In this document: positions 37,369 through 49,199 of the stretch, piece after piece
How the letters are laid out: each line of letters starts with the position of its first letter
How positions within the stretch are numbered: position 1 is the stretch's first letter
From: Capra hircus
Taxonomy: Eukaryota; Chordata; Mammalia; Artiodactyla; Bovidae
Direction of reading: 5' to 3'
NCBI RefSeq assembly: GCF_001704415.2
Contig: NC_030811.1
Coordinates: forward strand, 56,285,591-56,349,590
DNA length: 64,000 nucleotides
Made by a program: the position numbers and the translations under genes
The notes under the pieces: generated by a model
Databases searched by the model: none
Told to the model about the DNA's origin: nothing
What the model saw: the letters and a program-made list of their open reading frames with translations, nothing else

Positions 37369-37592
37369 AAAAATTAGAGCATGGACTGTGGAGCCAAATT
37401 ACTTGGGTTGAAATCCCAACTCTGCAACTTACTAGTTGTGTGACCTTTCATAAGTTATTTCCTTTTTGTGCTGTAGTATGCTCATCTGTAAAATGTGGGA
37501 TAAAAACAGAATTCTTCTCAACTGGATTAAGGATTAAATGAGCTCTATGGAGAGTTTGGAGCAGTGCCTGACACACAGAACTACTACTCTGT
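37369..37592 (+). mobile_element. MIR SINE
   Basis: Good MIR: GAGCATGGACTGTGGAGCCA, ACTTACTAGTTGTGTGACCT, CTCATCTGTAAAATGTGGGA and GCAGTGCCTGACACACAGAA. Confidence 0.85.
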
Positions 37593-40514
37593 GCAAAAAA
37601 AAAATAATTTGTAATTATTTTACTTAACATACTCACTTACTGGTCAAGCTTTTTGTAGTACCTTCCCACCTTCTCAACCTTCATACCTACACAGGTCTGA
37701 GTCCTAATTACAAGGTTTCAACACTCAAACACAGTTCTCTTTTTGCCTTGGGTGAATACCATTTTAGATAAGAAAATTTTTTTCAAAGATTTTAGGGAGT
37801 ATTTTTGATGGTACAAATCATGAAACATACCAGTACAACAAAGACTAACCTTGAGAAGGCTGATGCCTGTGCAAAAAAATAACTGATAGCCAGGAAGGCA
37901 CCAGTCATAGAACAAGCCTTTCTTCATTTCAGTGAAAAGATAGGTTTCTGCTTCAGGGAGGACAATATATTGGTGCTAGAAAGAGTTTGCCTTCAAGTTA
38001 TCAAAACAACCCTGACAGTTGGGAATGTTTGGAAAACCACTTCATCTTCAAATTGATTGTCAACTACTACACAAGCAGAATTTTCTGGAATTGTGACAAA
38101 CATCAATTAAAAAGCAAACACCCTGACTTTTAAAGAATGTATGAGTTTGAGACATTTCAGTACAGCTTCCTCTACTCTAATAAAGTTCAGAACTTAGATC
38201 TACTCCTTGACCCCTTTTCCAACGAGTGTGAAAAGACTACCTGACTCCATCAACTTAATTATGCTCAGTATCCCAAGTAAAGTCAGGTCACAAGAATAGG
38301 CTTCTGTTCTACATTATGATCAGTAAGTTATCTCACTTTAAAAAAATTAAACAACAACATAAAGGAAACACCATTTGTGATAGAATAATTATGACTGAGG
38401 TCTGTCCTTTTATTTTGGTTATCACTTTTCTTTTTTCCCCTCAGCTCTGCAGACTTAAGAAAGCTGAAGAAATATAAAGTAAAACTGACCTTAACTTTTT
38501 CAATAGGATTTCATTTTTCACCAAATCAGTGATTATTTCCAATCACAATAACAAAACTATTTCCCAAATATTAAATATATTCATGAGGTCATTAAGGGCA
38601 CAATCACGTAACAACAATAATGGCTACTTAAGTTTCTCAGTTCCTAAAAAAAAATAAAAAGAAGGGTAAACTGAGGAATACCTAGAATCCCCTGCCAATC
38701 ATGGAACCTATTTACACCTTACCACTTGTCAGTAAGTATGGGAGGGAGTGGAGCTGAGGGGAAAAAAAAAGGGAAGAACTGAAAAGTATCTCTTATTAAA
38801 TGATAACATTTTCTCCGAGTCTCCTACTATAATCCCTCCTTCCCACACAGAAGAATCTAGGTGCTGAAAAATCCTGGCAAGTGAACAGGGAGTAAGCTTC
38901 ACATATTTAAAAAGTTACTTGAAAACAACCTATCATTTTTAATACCCTGAGTAATTTGAACATAAACTGCTCTATTCAATCTACAAAACTGAAAATGATT
39001 AAGACTAAGATATAATGAAGGACTTTGGTATTTCCATTCATATTTTTTATGACATCAGAACCAATCCTTTTTCCTGCTCTTAGAAATATAAGCAAGAAGA
39101 AAAACAACTCTTTTCTAAGTAAATGAGTAAAATCTTTGGGAAAACCAAATAATCTTTTGCCTTTTAAGACTGCATTCAAATTTCTATAAATTTACCATTC
39201 ACTTTAAACACATTCAGTGTTCAATGTTTGGATGTTATGAAATAGCTAATTATTTCCATTAACTAGGAGAAAGAAAATTTGTGAAGGAGCGTGGACTGAA
39301 GTACTGACACCTCTATTCCCAACCACCTCCTTAAGTGCCATGTGAATAACCAAAGCTAGCTGATTCTGCGGTAATGCTTAGAAGAGCAAAAAGGAGAGAA
39401 GAGTTACAGCACTTAAAACTCTTCCGACAAAGAGCTGTCTGTAGAGAAAAAAGAACCATGCAGAAAAGCATGAACTATAAACCAAGCTCAACAGGAATGC
39501 CACAGCCCTGGTACTGTTTACTGAGGACAACAACCTCTTGAGAATTTCAGGGCCCAATCTAAAGGGGCTTCAATAAGCACTAGACCAGCAAAAGATCAAA
39601 GTAAAGAAGTAATCTTAATATTAGCAAAATTCCACATCATCAAGGCTGGAAAACAATTGACTGGTTAGACTTTTCAATTTACTTTCGGTCAGAAAAAGTC
39701 CTTCTTAGAAAAAAAAAAAAGGAAAAAAATCCTAACCTACGGTTAACTAAAGTAAGCCGCTCACAATTTCGAGATTTGAAGTTCATACGACTCAAAAACT
39801 CAGGCAAAAAAAATCACAACACAGCGGGAAGCAAAACCAACCAACCAACCCACCTTACTTTAAAATAGAGAACCACTGTCAATTCCACTTTGTTGATTAG
39901 TGGTCTCAATAGAAAAGATGAAAAATAACTGTAGTCAGAGTACACTGCTGATAGGGTTGTTTCTAAATGCCTGAATGCTAAGTGAGCCAGACGTACAGAT
40001 TCATGTTATCAACAACACGTGACGTCCTGTACCCTACGTTTTTACAACGCCGATACTTTAGCTAGATATTTCACGGAAACATACCCTTTCACAGGCAATT
40101 TTACATTTTCGATTCTTTTTCTATTTTCATTTTGACGGGGTCATCCGTGGCGTCGAACAACTCTAGATATTTCTGACTGGTATATTATTCTCCCTTTGAA
40201 GTAGTAGAAAGTGAGCTTTGATTAATAAACCAGGAGAAATAAAAGAGCCGTTAACTCAAAATAACCGCTCCACATCGGGATAGTCTACTCCACGGCTTCT
40301 TAATTCACAGGAAGAGAAAGGTGGTCGAGCTCAAATAACTTAAGAGATTTCAGTCTAAAGTAAATACGTACACAATTTTCCGTTTCAAAGAGCAGCTTCT
40401 GCTTTCTTTTTAAAATCATCAGTAGACCCACAATGGGACCTCTGTTAATCTAGACATCTCTTGGTTACTTAAGAAGTACCGGACAAGGAAAAAACGCAGG
40501 GCTTGCCCTCCTAC

Positions 40515-41720
40515 TGCCTACCGTCTCGCGAACACGTCGCGAGTAGTCAAGGGAAACAGCTTGATTTTGGCAACGCGGGCTCCAGCCGGGGCCAGGGCGC
40601 CGCCCGGGAGACCCGCGGCCGGAAACGCCCCCGCGAGGGACTCGCTCAGCCGCCCCTGCCCCAAGCACCGGCCGGACGCCGGGCCGCAGCGGGGCCGCCG
40701 CCGGGTGTGGACAGAGGCGCCGGCCGCCAGCGCCCATCCCCCGCCCGCGGCGGAAACGTCTCCGGTTTGAAAGATGCCGCCGCAGCCGCCCCCTGCCCGC
40801 CGAGCCACAAAGGGCCGAACCCCCTCCAGCCGCGGCCCTCCTTCCCTAGCTCTCCACAGGTCGCCCCCGGGTCCCCCACCCGGAGCTGGAGAAGCCTGCT
40901 CACCCGAGTCCCTCAGTCCTGAGGGTTGGGATCCAGTGCGGCCGGCGGCCCCGAAGACGCTGGGCCCCAGGAGCGCGGCGGCGGGGGCGTGGCCCTCCCG
41001 CGGCGGCTAGGGCCGGGGTCTCGCCTCCGCCTCCCTAAGAGGAAGGCTGGCGCCGCCGCCTCCCCTTCCTTCCGGTTTCCCCTCGCGCCCTCCTTCGGCC
41101 GCTCAGTCCTGAGCGGAAAACTGCGTCCTCTTCGGGCGCCGCCGCACGCTCCTCTGGGCCCGACCACCGCCAGACTCCTCCCCCGGGAGCCGCGCCGCCC
41201 GCCCTCGCCGCCTCGTCAGCCCCGCGGCCGCGAGACGCCTGGCTTGCCGCTCCCACCCCGCCCCTGCGGCGCGCTCTCGCCCTCTTGGCGGGCCCCTTTC
41301 GAGACCCGGGGACGCGCGGACAGCGGACCGTGGGCCAGCCTTCTCCAGGTTTCTTTTCCCGCCGCGCGCGCCCAGGCGCGCGCCTAGCACCACAAACGTC
41401 GGTTTCGCAGTTTCCCGGGTTCTTGGGACCACCCCCCCAACCCCGCCCGCCCTTACCCTCGCTTCCCCCGCCCTTTTCCTTTGCTAGATCCCACCGGAAA
41501 GCCAAAACAATTGGGTCCGCGCAGGCGCGTGGAGGAAGCGGAAAGAGCAGGAAGGGCGGGGAAGGCGCGAGGTGACGGGGAAACGCTTTTGAAGGGGTTT
41601 CCCTGGGAAGGTCAGCGGAGAGTCCGTGGAGGGCGCGTGCGCGGCGGAGGGGTCGCCCTCCGAGGAGCGCGGGTGTGGGGCGCCAGGGGGTGCGGATAAG
41701 GGAGGCTTCAGGCCTAGCCT
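40515..41720 (-). promoter_or_regulatory. KBTBD2: CpG island, KBTBD2 promoter region
   Basis: GC-rich sequence dense in CpG lies at the 5' end of the KBTBD2 unit, with sharp AT-rich borders. It contains TCGCGA cores (40524-40531 and 40537-40543), an ETS-type ACCGGAAG on the minus strand (41076-41069), GC boxes and NRF1-like GCGCGTGCGC (41633-41642). There is no clear TATA box, as is usual for housekeeping-type promoters. Good minus-strand donors at 40903-40902 and 41456-41455 suggest first exons ending inside the island. Long frames in this block on both strands are composition artefacts. Transcript direction is inferred from KBTBD2; divergent plus-strand transcription is possible. Confidence 0.85.
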
Positions 41721-42739
41721 GGTGAAAAGAGCACAGAGAAACTCAGTGCTGGGAAATGCGGACAGCCAAGCACCAAGTTCTATGCCGTAGACTGATTTTT
41801 TCCCCCTCTCGAAATACAGAAATTTGCAGAGTCCCGGAGTGGGAACAAGGTGGACTAGACAACACCAGACCAGGGAAGAAAGACGCTGGGAGGCTGAGTG
41901 GGCTTTGTCTCCTCGGCCCCTTCTCTCCAAAACACGCTCTCCACTTATCAGAGCACATTCGGTTTCCAGTGCTCATCAAGAGAGACTTCATGTCCTGGTC
42001 TCAAGGCCAAGGGAAAACTCAAAGCAGCACCTGAAAGAGCTTGCAGTTCTGGAGAGTGAACCGTTGGCGTGTGGAGGGAAGGCTCTTCAGCTCGTTTGTG
42101 CTGCAATGCCTCGGCTTCCAGCTCCCCCCAGTAACTTCCAAAGGAGAGCCTTCAGCTTCACTAAGCGAGGCTTTTGTAACAGCCGTAGGCTGTGGCCCAC
42201 TCTGGTGTGGTTAACTTGGTACGGCTTGCTAGCAGGCAGAAAAGTCACAGATCTACTCTCTAGTTTGATACAATTTATTCATAGATCACTAAACTGTCAG
42301 AAATGCCCACACAGACTTCACCCACCTGCATAACTTCCATTCTTGGCACAAGCCCAATCTGGAGAATGTACGTGACCAATTATAAACTAAATGCACACAT
42401 TTACTGAAGAGCTTCTTTAGACCAGATTAAATCAACTGAATACACACCAAGATATGTGTGTCTGGGACTACGGCAGAATCTAGAAACTAATTCAAAGCAT
42501 CTTTATTAACTACAGTATGCTCTCACTCTGCTTAGTCTGACTAAATGTCTGTTTTTGATCCTTAAGATTCAAATCATTTAACAGATGGTTGTGTTCCTAC
42601 TCTGTGCCAGGCTGGATCCTGGAGATGCAAAGCGTAAACAAGAAGGCAGAAACAAAAAAAGGGTTTGTGTTTCCTCCTCTAGAAGACAGAGAATCATTTA
42701 AAATATTTTTAAGGCGAATATCTTTTTATTTATTTTTAT

Positions 42740-42866
42740 TTATTTATTTTGGCCTCACCGCGCTGGCATGTGGGATACTAGTTCCTTACCAGGGATGGCA
42801 TCCCCCCACCCCAACCCCGCATGGGTAGCAAGGAGTCTTCACCACTGGACCAGAAGGGAAGTCCCA
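42740..42866 (-). mobile_element. CHR-type SINE
   Basis: Antisense; TATTTTGGCCTCACCGCGCT and CACTGGACCAGAAGGGAAGT. Confidence 0.87.
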
Positions 42867-43224
42867 AGGAAGAGAATATCTTGATAAGATTTTAGAAAAA
42901 TAATTCTGAAGCATGGTGCATATTGGGCTGAATCTGGGGTTACTAGTTGGGAGGCTGTAAAAATAATCCAGACAGGAGGTGGAGAGAGTCCGAACTAATG
43001 TGAGGAGAGTGAAACAGAGCTGGACTTAACACTAGCTAGATATAATATGTAAGATTCAGGTACTAACAGGATGAGAGGAAATAAGAAGTGAAGGATGACT
43101 GAGTTTTCTGGTTAGGGTGACTAAATAGTAATATCAGTAACTATAGGAAAAGTAGCTAATTGTCAGGATAAGAGAGTACTAAAAGGTATCATTTTAATAG
43201 CTATACAGTTAGGAATGCATATGG

Positions 43225-43400
43225 CTGCAAATAAAAAAATTCTACTGCAGTGGCTTAAAGAAGGGTCTGTTTAGTCACGTAAACCTGAAGGTGATTCAAC
43301 AGCTCTAGAAAAGCAGAGCCCAAATGTCTATGATTCTTTTAGCATTTCTCTCATAATTGCAAGATGGCTGCAACAGTTTTAGCCTTTACAATAGTTAGTT
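43225..43400. repeat. Unassigned old interspersed repeat
   Basis: The stretch with GGCTGCAAATAAAAAAATTC, GTGGCTTAAAGAAGGGTCTG and GCAAGATGGCTGCAAC follows the pattern of a common mammalian repeat that I cannot name with certainty. Confidence 0.4.
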
Positions 43401-44409
43401 GTCAGAGGCAGGAAGATAGGGAAAGGAATGGCTTCAGCCGTCTTTTTCTTTTTTTCCCAAGAAAGTAAAAGCTTTCCCAGGATAATACTCCATACCCCAA
43501 CTCAGCAGACTTTCACATACATCTCACTTTCTAGAACTGTAATTCAGCCAACTATAGCTGTGAAGACAGATTTTCCAGGTCTAGCAAAAGCCTATTTGGG
43601 TCAGAGAAGTAGCAAGCTGCTACTTAGTTAATACTTACAGCATTACTTTTATAACATTTAAAACACTGTGGGATGGCAGGCTGGATTGAAGTTTCTAGAG
43701 TTTCCAAACCAGTCTTTTTGGTGTTTTATCTTAACTGGAAAAAGAACAAGTCGAACATTTATTCTCAAATATTTGTACATGTTTGCTGTTCCTTCCCTCC
43801 TCAAAGTTGTAATCCCCTTAAAAATCCTTAAAGAAGACTGTAGCCATTAGGAAGAGGAGGCTGCTGATGTCAAGAGGAGGCTGACTCCTTGCAGCTACTG
43901 TGGTAGAACAACTGTAAAGTGTCACTATAAACCTCAACACCACCTTGCCTTCTTTACAATTTCACTTCTTAGCTCAGAAGCAGAACAATCACAGCTAGTT
44001 TGAGTGCCCATTTTAGGGAGATCATAAATCAGTATTTTCTAGCTTTTATACTAATTTTTTTTTTTTGCAATGTAAAGTAGCTCCCTTGTGATCTTTATCT
44101 AAAACTATGCACATGACATTGTTTCAAACATTCCTTTTGAGTTAATAAGGCATTTTATTTCAATTAAGTGTCAAATGCCATGAAACAGAATTCTTAAGAC
44201 TACATTTTAAACACTGTCATGATTCTAGAAAAGAAAGCAGAAATGATTATAAAAATAAAAAAAATAAAAATGTAACTGGGAAAATAAAGATGTAACTACA
44301 CATTTTCTAAAGTTGAATTTTTGCTTAACCATTTCTGATGTTATAAATCATAATGATTTAAGATACTAAGATAATCTAAAATATTCTTAATGTTAATTTT
44401 AACCTATTT

Positions 44410-44600
44410 ACAAACCTTGGATTTGGGGGAGGAAGTTACCAGGCCATCTGTGAGGGGAGAGTGCACAATCCACAGTTGGTTGAATCTGCAGATGCAGCAT
44501 TGCGGATAGGGAGGGCCCACGATAAAGTTATGTGGACTTAGAGAAGGGTCAGTGCCCCTAAACTCCATGTTGTTCAAGGGTCAACCGTATATCCTTTCTA
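44410..44600. repeat. Unassigned old interspersed repeat
   Basis: CAGTTGGTTGAATCTGCAGA and CATGTTGTTCAAGGGTCAAC are recurrent in mammalian genomes and mark an old repeat of uncertain family. Confidence 0.5.
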
Positions 44601-44776
44601 TCTTGCTTCCCTATAATAAGTACATCATGGGTACTGGCTGAAGAAGTTGTGTAAACAGGCCTTTAGCAATGTAATGGTATGGTATGGGGCAAGGCAGGTA
44701 TTCTGTATTCCTACAATTATGTCTGTTAGTGAGCTTATATTGCTCATTGTGAACTTCACACATTACGGGTCAGAAA

Positions 44777-44912
44777 GATCCCCTGGAGTAGGAAATGGCA
44801 ACACACTCCAGTATTCTTGCCTGGAGAATCCCATGGACAGAGGAGCCTGGCAGGCTACACAGTCCATAGGGTTGCAAAGAGTTGGACACGACTGAGCGAC
44901 TAACACTTATAC
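44777..44912 (+). mobile_element. BovA monomer SINE
   Basis: GATCCCCTGGAGTAGGAAAT through GACACGACTGAGCGACTAAC. Confidence 0.93.
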
Positions 44913-45344
44913 ACTTATGCACCATAAGAAAACTGCAGAGCTCCAGGAGGTAAAAGTCATGGAAATGTGGAGGCCCCATCAATGACTTGGTCTCCCTGAA
45001 GTTTTTATTTCTTAGACTTGTCAACACTGAGCTCCAGAAATTTGTCAATTAAAGTTCAGGTTTCCCCACTCAGTGCTAGTTCCCATAGAGGTTGCTGCTT
45101 TGGGGCTTCACCAGTAAATTGTGATTCTCTGTATTTGCCTGTCCTAGAATCAGCCATTTCTTCAAGTTCTGATTCCTCCAAGTGGAGAATGGCATTTAGA
45201 AACCAAGATCTGAGGGCTAGGTATCCTTCTTGTTTCCAAAGATATTATTGCTTTAGGCCCTCTCAGCAAACAGAACCAGAAAACAGATGTAAGCTTATGC
45301 ATACACATGTATGCATGTATGTACATACATGTAGACCAAAAATT

Positions 45345-45416
45345 AAGGAGCCTGCCAGACTACAAACATGGGATTGCAAAAAAGTCAATTATGACTTAGT
45401 GACTAAACAACAATAA
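45345..45416 (+). mobile_element. BovA SINE fragment, degenerate
   Basis: GGAGCCTGCCAGACTACAAA and TATGACTTAGTGACTAAACA, truncated at its 5' side. Confidence 0.7.
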
Positions 45417-46542
45417 CAGAAAATTTAAACAAAAAATGTGAATTAAAAGGATATTTATAAATAAAGAACATCTAATAATTAGTGGATAAAATTTTTTAAA
45501 AATTTATGCAACCATTTACAAAATTTGAATACTTACAAGGCCATATAAAACAAATCCAAACTAATGCCAAATTATTGGCAACTTTGAACAAAATGCACTA
45601 TAATTAGAAATCAATAATAAAATGTTAGCCAAAATAATCTGATGTTTGTAAATTGAAAAACTTTGTTCTTAATAATTCAAAGGATCATGAAAAGAACCAT
45701 ACTGCAATTAGAAAAAAGAGCAAAGAATGGAAATTAGAAACTATATAGAAATAAATTACTATGAGAATTCTTCATAACAACTTGTAAAATGCAATCGAAG
45801 AGGTATTTAGAAGGAAATGTATAACTTTAAACATGTATATAAGAAATAAAAGTTAAATTAATTAGCTAGATGTCCAACTCAAAAGCTAGAAAAGTAAACA
45901 AGAGGAAATCCAAAGACCTTTAAAAATACAAATGAAAGAACAGTAATTACTACATCGGAAATAAAGGAGAGGAAAAACAACAAAACAGTTTGTACTTTGA
46001 TAAGAGTAATGAAATGGATATAGTTTCAAGCATGTTGATCAGGAAAAATTATAGAGGACAAAGAACATTAAGTCTCAAAATAAGAACATATTTATAGATA
46101 TCACAACCACTTTTAAAAAATCAAAAATCATGAAAACTTTTATAGCTACAAATTGGGAAACTCAGACAAAAAGGACAAATTCCTAGAAAAATTCCAAGTT
46201 GTTAAAACAAAATCAAGAAATTAAAAAAACAGACATAAACATTAGATAAAATGCATCAATAGCCAAGTCTACTTACAAAACAAAATACACAATGTAATCT
46301 TACAGGGAAGTTCTACTAGACTTTCAAGGAATAAATAGATAATCCTTGTCTTATGCAAATTGCTCTAGAGAACAGAAAAAGATGGCAAGTTATCGAGTTT
46401 ATGTTACAGTATGAGGCTAGGATATCTTGAAACCAAGAAAAGTTATAAAACAATTCCACCTCTAGTCTTAGTTTCCAAAATTCCAAATAAAATACCAGCA
46501 AATGGGATCCTACAATGCATATTAAAATATATCAAGACCAAG

Positions 46543-46675
46543 GTGGGGAAATTCCCTGACAGTCCAGTGGTGAGGACTCCCTGCTTCCATTGCTGGGGGC
46601 CTGGGTTCAATCCCTGGACAGGGAACAAAGATTTCACAACCCGTGCAGCACAGCCAAAAATAAAAGAAAAATTTT
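46543..46675 (+). mobile_element. CHR-type SINE nested in old L1
   Basis: GGGAAATTCCCTGACAGTCC head, TGGGTTCAATCCCTGGACAG and CAGCACAGCCAAAAATAAAA. Confidence 0.9.
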
Positions 46676-46944
46676 AAAAAAGACCAAGTTGGGTGCACCC
46701 TAAGGATACAAGGATTGTTTAACAAGCGAAAAATTCTTTAAAGAATCTGCTTTATTAGCAAGATGAAGAGGGAAAAATATGATTATTTCAAAGATGCAGG
46801 AAACCATTTGTTAAAGTTCAACATTCATTCAATATTTTAAAACTTCTCAGCCAATTGGAATAAAAGATCCTACTAATTTGCTAAAGGATGTCTCAAGAAT
46901 AACCTACAATAATCCTTTATAGTGTATCATTAGAAATTAAATAC

Positions 46945-47155
46945 AGGAATTCCCTGGTGGTGCAGATAATAAGAATCCACGTGCCAATGTAGGGGATAGA
47001 GGTTCAATCTCCAGCCTGGGAAGATTCCACCTGCCTCGGAGCACGACTCCTGAGCTTGTGTGCCACAACTTCTAAAGCCTGTGTGCCTACAGCCTGTGCT
47101 TGGCAACAAAAGAAGTCACTAATGAGAAGCCCTCGCACCACACACAAAAAAAGCT
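46945..47155 (+). mobile_element. Long CHR-type SINE nested in old L1
   Basis: AGGAATTCCCTGGTGGTGCA head and the long-form body CGACTCCTGAGCTTGTGTGC, AGAAGCCCTCGCACCACA. Confidence 0.87.
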
Positions 47156-47519
47156 TAATTAAAATAAAGAAATTAAGTACAAGACAATGCTATCTGCTAT
47201 CTATTTTCTAATTGAATATTGTGCTGAAGGTTTTAGAGATTAACATAAGATAAATAAGATATTCATTGAAAAGGAAGAAACAAAATCCATTATTTATAAT
47301 AGCTCATTTGAGTTCACATAGAACATCTAGTCAAATACACAAAAAATCGAAACTAAAGAGAGTTCAGTAAAGTTGCTGCAATATAAAATCAGTATGTAAA
47401 TATCAATAGTATTCCTATATCCCACCAACACAGTTTAAAAATGTAATTTAAATCATTTTTCAATAGCAAGAAAAGCTGTAACTCTAAAAGATATTTATAA
47501 AAGAAATTATAAATTAGAA

Positions 47520-47885
47520 CCTTGTATTTAAGATTTATCCATGGAGACAGATATGATTCTAGTTATTTCATTTAATTTCTGTGTAGTATACTTTATCTAT
47601 ACTACAATTTATTCTTTTATGGACAATTAAGTGGCTTTCCATTTTTTTTATAAGTAATGCTATAACAACAAACATTTTAAATAAAGAGCTGCTTGTGTGT
47701 ATATGCAAGGTTTTTCCCAAGGATATTTTAAGAGGCAGAATTGCTGCTTTATGACTTCATGACACATTTTCAGCTTTTTCAGATACTGTCAACTTGCCCT
47801 CCAGAGTGATTTTTACCAATTTATACTCTCAAGAGTAACTGTCACTCCACTTCTTCCTCAACTCTTGGTGTTTTCAGACTCATTT
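47520..47885 (-). mobile_element. Possible old L1 3'UTR, antisense
   Basis: The run with TTCTTTTATGGACAATTAAG, AAGAGGCAGAATTGCTGC and ACTTGCCCTCCAGAGTGATT fits a diverged L1 3'UTR. Moderate certainty. Confidence 0.45.
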
Positions 47886-47979
47886 TCCCCCCAATATGAT
47901 AGTTATGAATGGCATCTCATTGCAAATACAAGAAGAATGAAGGCTCCTTAGGAATTATAATTCTGTTTTCCTTCCCTGT

Positions 47980-48056
47980 TTCCTTAGGGCTAGAATTGTG
48001 CTGGTACCATTATAGGTACTCAAATTTTGTGAATGGAATGAATGAATGAAGGATCA
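47980..48056 (+). mobile_element. L2-like LINE 3' end
   Basis: TATAGGTACTCAAATTTTGT and GAATGAATGAATGAAGG resemble the L2 3' terminus. Confidence 0.45.
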
Positions 48057-48269
48057 CTAGTGAGGCTCTTTAGGTGTGGAAAGCAAGACCATCATTACAT
48101 TTGTGTTTAAAATTTCTATCTAAAATCAGCATGTCAATTGAGAGGAAAGTAGAAATCACTTTGCTTTAATAAGAGATGAAGACTGTCAAAATGAGAGTGA
48201 CACTGACTACACACACACTGGAAAAGGCACTGGGTCTGGAAATCCAAAGAAAGACCTCATCCTACCCCC

Positions 48270-48385
48270 CTGTCCAACTAGAACTGCAACTTAACATATG
48301 TGGACAGATTACTTAACCTCCTTGAATCTTAGGTGTCCTCATCTTAAAATAGAGAGGATAATAATAACACCCATTTGGAATCTTG
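48270..48385 (+). mobile_element. MIR SINE fragment
   Basis: AGATTACTTAACCTCCTTGA and TCCTCATCTTAAAATAGAGA follow the MIR core order. Confidence 0.6.
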
Positions 48386-49199
48386 AGCAGAGAACACACA
48401 GTTCACTAGCTGGACATTAATGCAAAAATAGCAACCACCATCTAACCTCAGACATCCTACCTAACACAAAATGCCTCAGTTGGCACAAAAACATCCTTAC
48501 ATCAATGGTCTAGTTGGAATCTATGGACCAGGTAGTACCACTCTGTTTCATTCTTGACATCTTCCAGCATTGCCTCAGATTCAAAGTTCCCAGTTAGCTG
48601 GCATTTCTGGGAACTTTCATTTCAGTCCTTCTTCCTGCTGAACTACCTACCAACTCACTCAACTATGCAAACTAGAAGCCCTGTTTAGCTAAGCATAAGC
48701 CACCATATCCCTCACCTATTTGAAGCTTATTCCCTCATAAGGACACTCCTGTTCTGAGCTGCCCTCATGAGAAGATTCTTCATGCTCCCACTCTCCATGA
48801 ACTCCAGGGCTGAGACATGAACACTAGCAGGTGGCAGATCCAAGCTTTCTGGGTACTTAAGATTATAAAATTCGGGGACTCCATTTAAGAAAAGCATCAA
48901 GTTATGAATACAAGCATCTTGTGATATTTCCATCTCTCACCTTGCTGGTCACTCTGCCACATTCATTGAGGACAGAAGAACCTCTAAATGACTATATGAA
49001 AGACGCTAAAGGAAGCAGGACACACCAGGGCCCTCCCAGGGTCAAAAGCCTTTCTGTGTCAGCCATTTATGTTTATAGAGAAAGGTTTTCGTATCCTAGA
49101 TATTCCCTGAGTTTCAAAGAACACACTCAGTTACTAACTAAGAAAGTGAGGGAAGGCAGTAACAAAGGAAAAGCAAGACCAACATAACCTTTTCCATGG

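Larger units (their letters stand above)
32947..40510. other. KBTBD2 5'UTR intron
   Basis: AT-rich sequence with scattered BovA, Bov-tA and MIR copies (listed separately). No further exon is recognisable; a short untranslated exon could be missed. An E-box/CRE overlap CACGTGACGTC lies at 40016-40026. Confidence 0.55.
20915..41457 (-). other. KBTBD2: KBTBD2 transcription unit (extent inferred)
   Basis: This entry covers the whole inferred gene on the minus strand. It includes a CpG-island promoter and non-coding first exon, a mixed 5'UTR/coding exon (31947-31437), a coding exon (26425-26260) and a large terminal exon (23621 to about 20915). Introns inside the coding part are about 2.6 kb and 5.0 kb. 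The intron in the 5'UTR is about 9-9.5 kb. The coding exons are certain from the protein match. The first exon is only inferred: two good minus-strand donors exist in the island, GT at 40903-40902 and GT at 41456-41455, and I cannot choose between them. The 3' end rests on an AATAAA on the minus strand at 20941-20936. Introns contain only repeats and unique sequence. Confidence 0.8.
41721..44409. other. Upstream flank of KBTBD2
   Basis: Largely unique sequence with a CHR SINE at 42740 and a decayed repeat near 43.2 kb. Open frames crossing out of the CpG island do not resemble known proteins. Confidence 0.5.
45420..47500 (+). mobile_element. Old L1 ORF2 remnant with two SINE insertions
   Basis: A-rich plus-strand sequence shows decayed L1 ORF2 signals, for example the region near 46770-46880 (AAAGATGCAGGAAACCATTT, then AGTTCAACATTCATTCAA). 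CHR SINEs lie within it at 46543-46675 and 46945-47155. All frames are broken. Confidence 0.65.

Noticed and set aside
40465..41930. Many overlapping open frames of 70-170 codons on both strands in the CpG island
   Set aside because: High GC lowers stop frequency. The translations are Pro/Arg/Gly/Ala-rich with no domain, and both strands are equally open.
41824..42333. 169-codon plus-strand frame just outside the CpG island
   Set aside because: No protein-family features, low-complexity start and no supporting splice or Kozak pattern. Cannot be excluded as a lncRNA.
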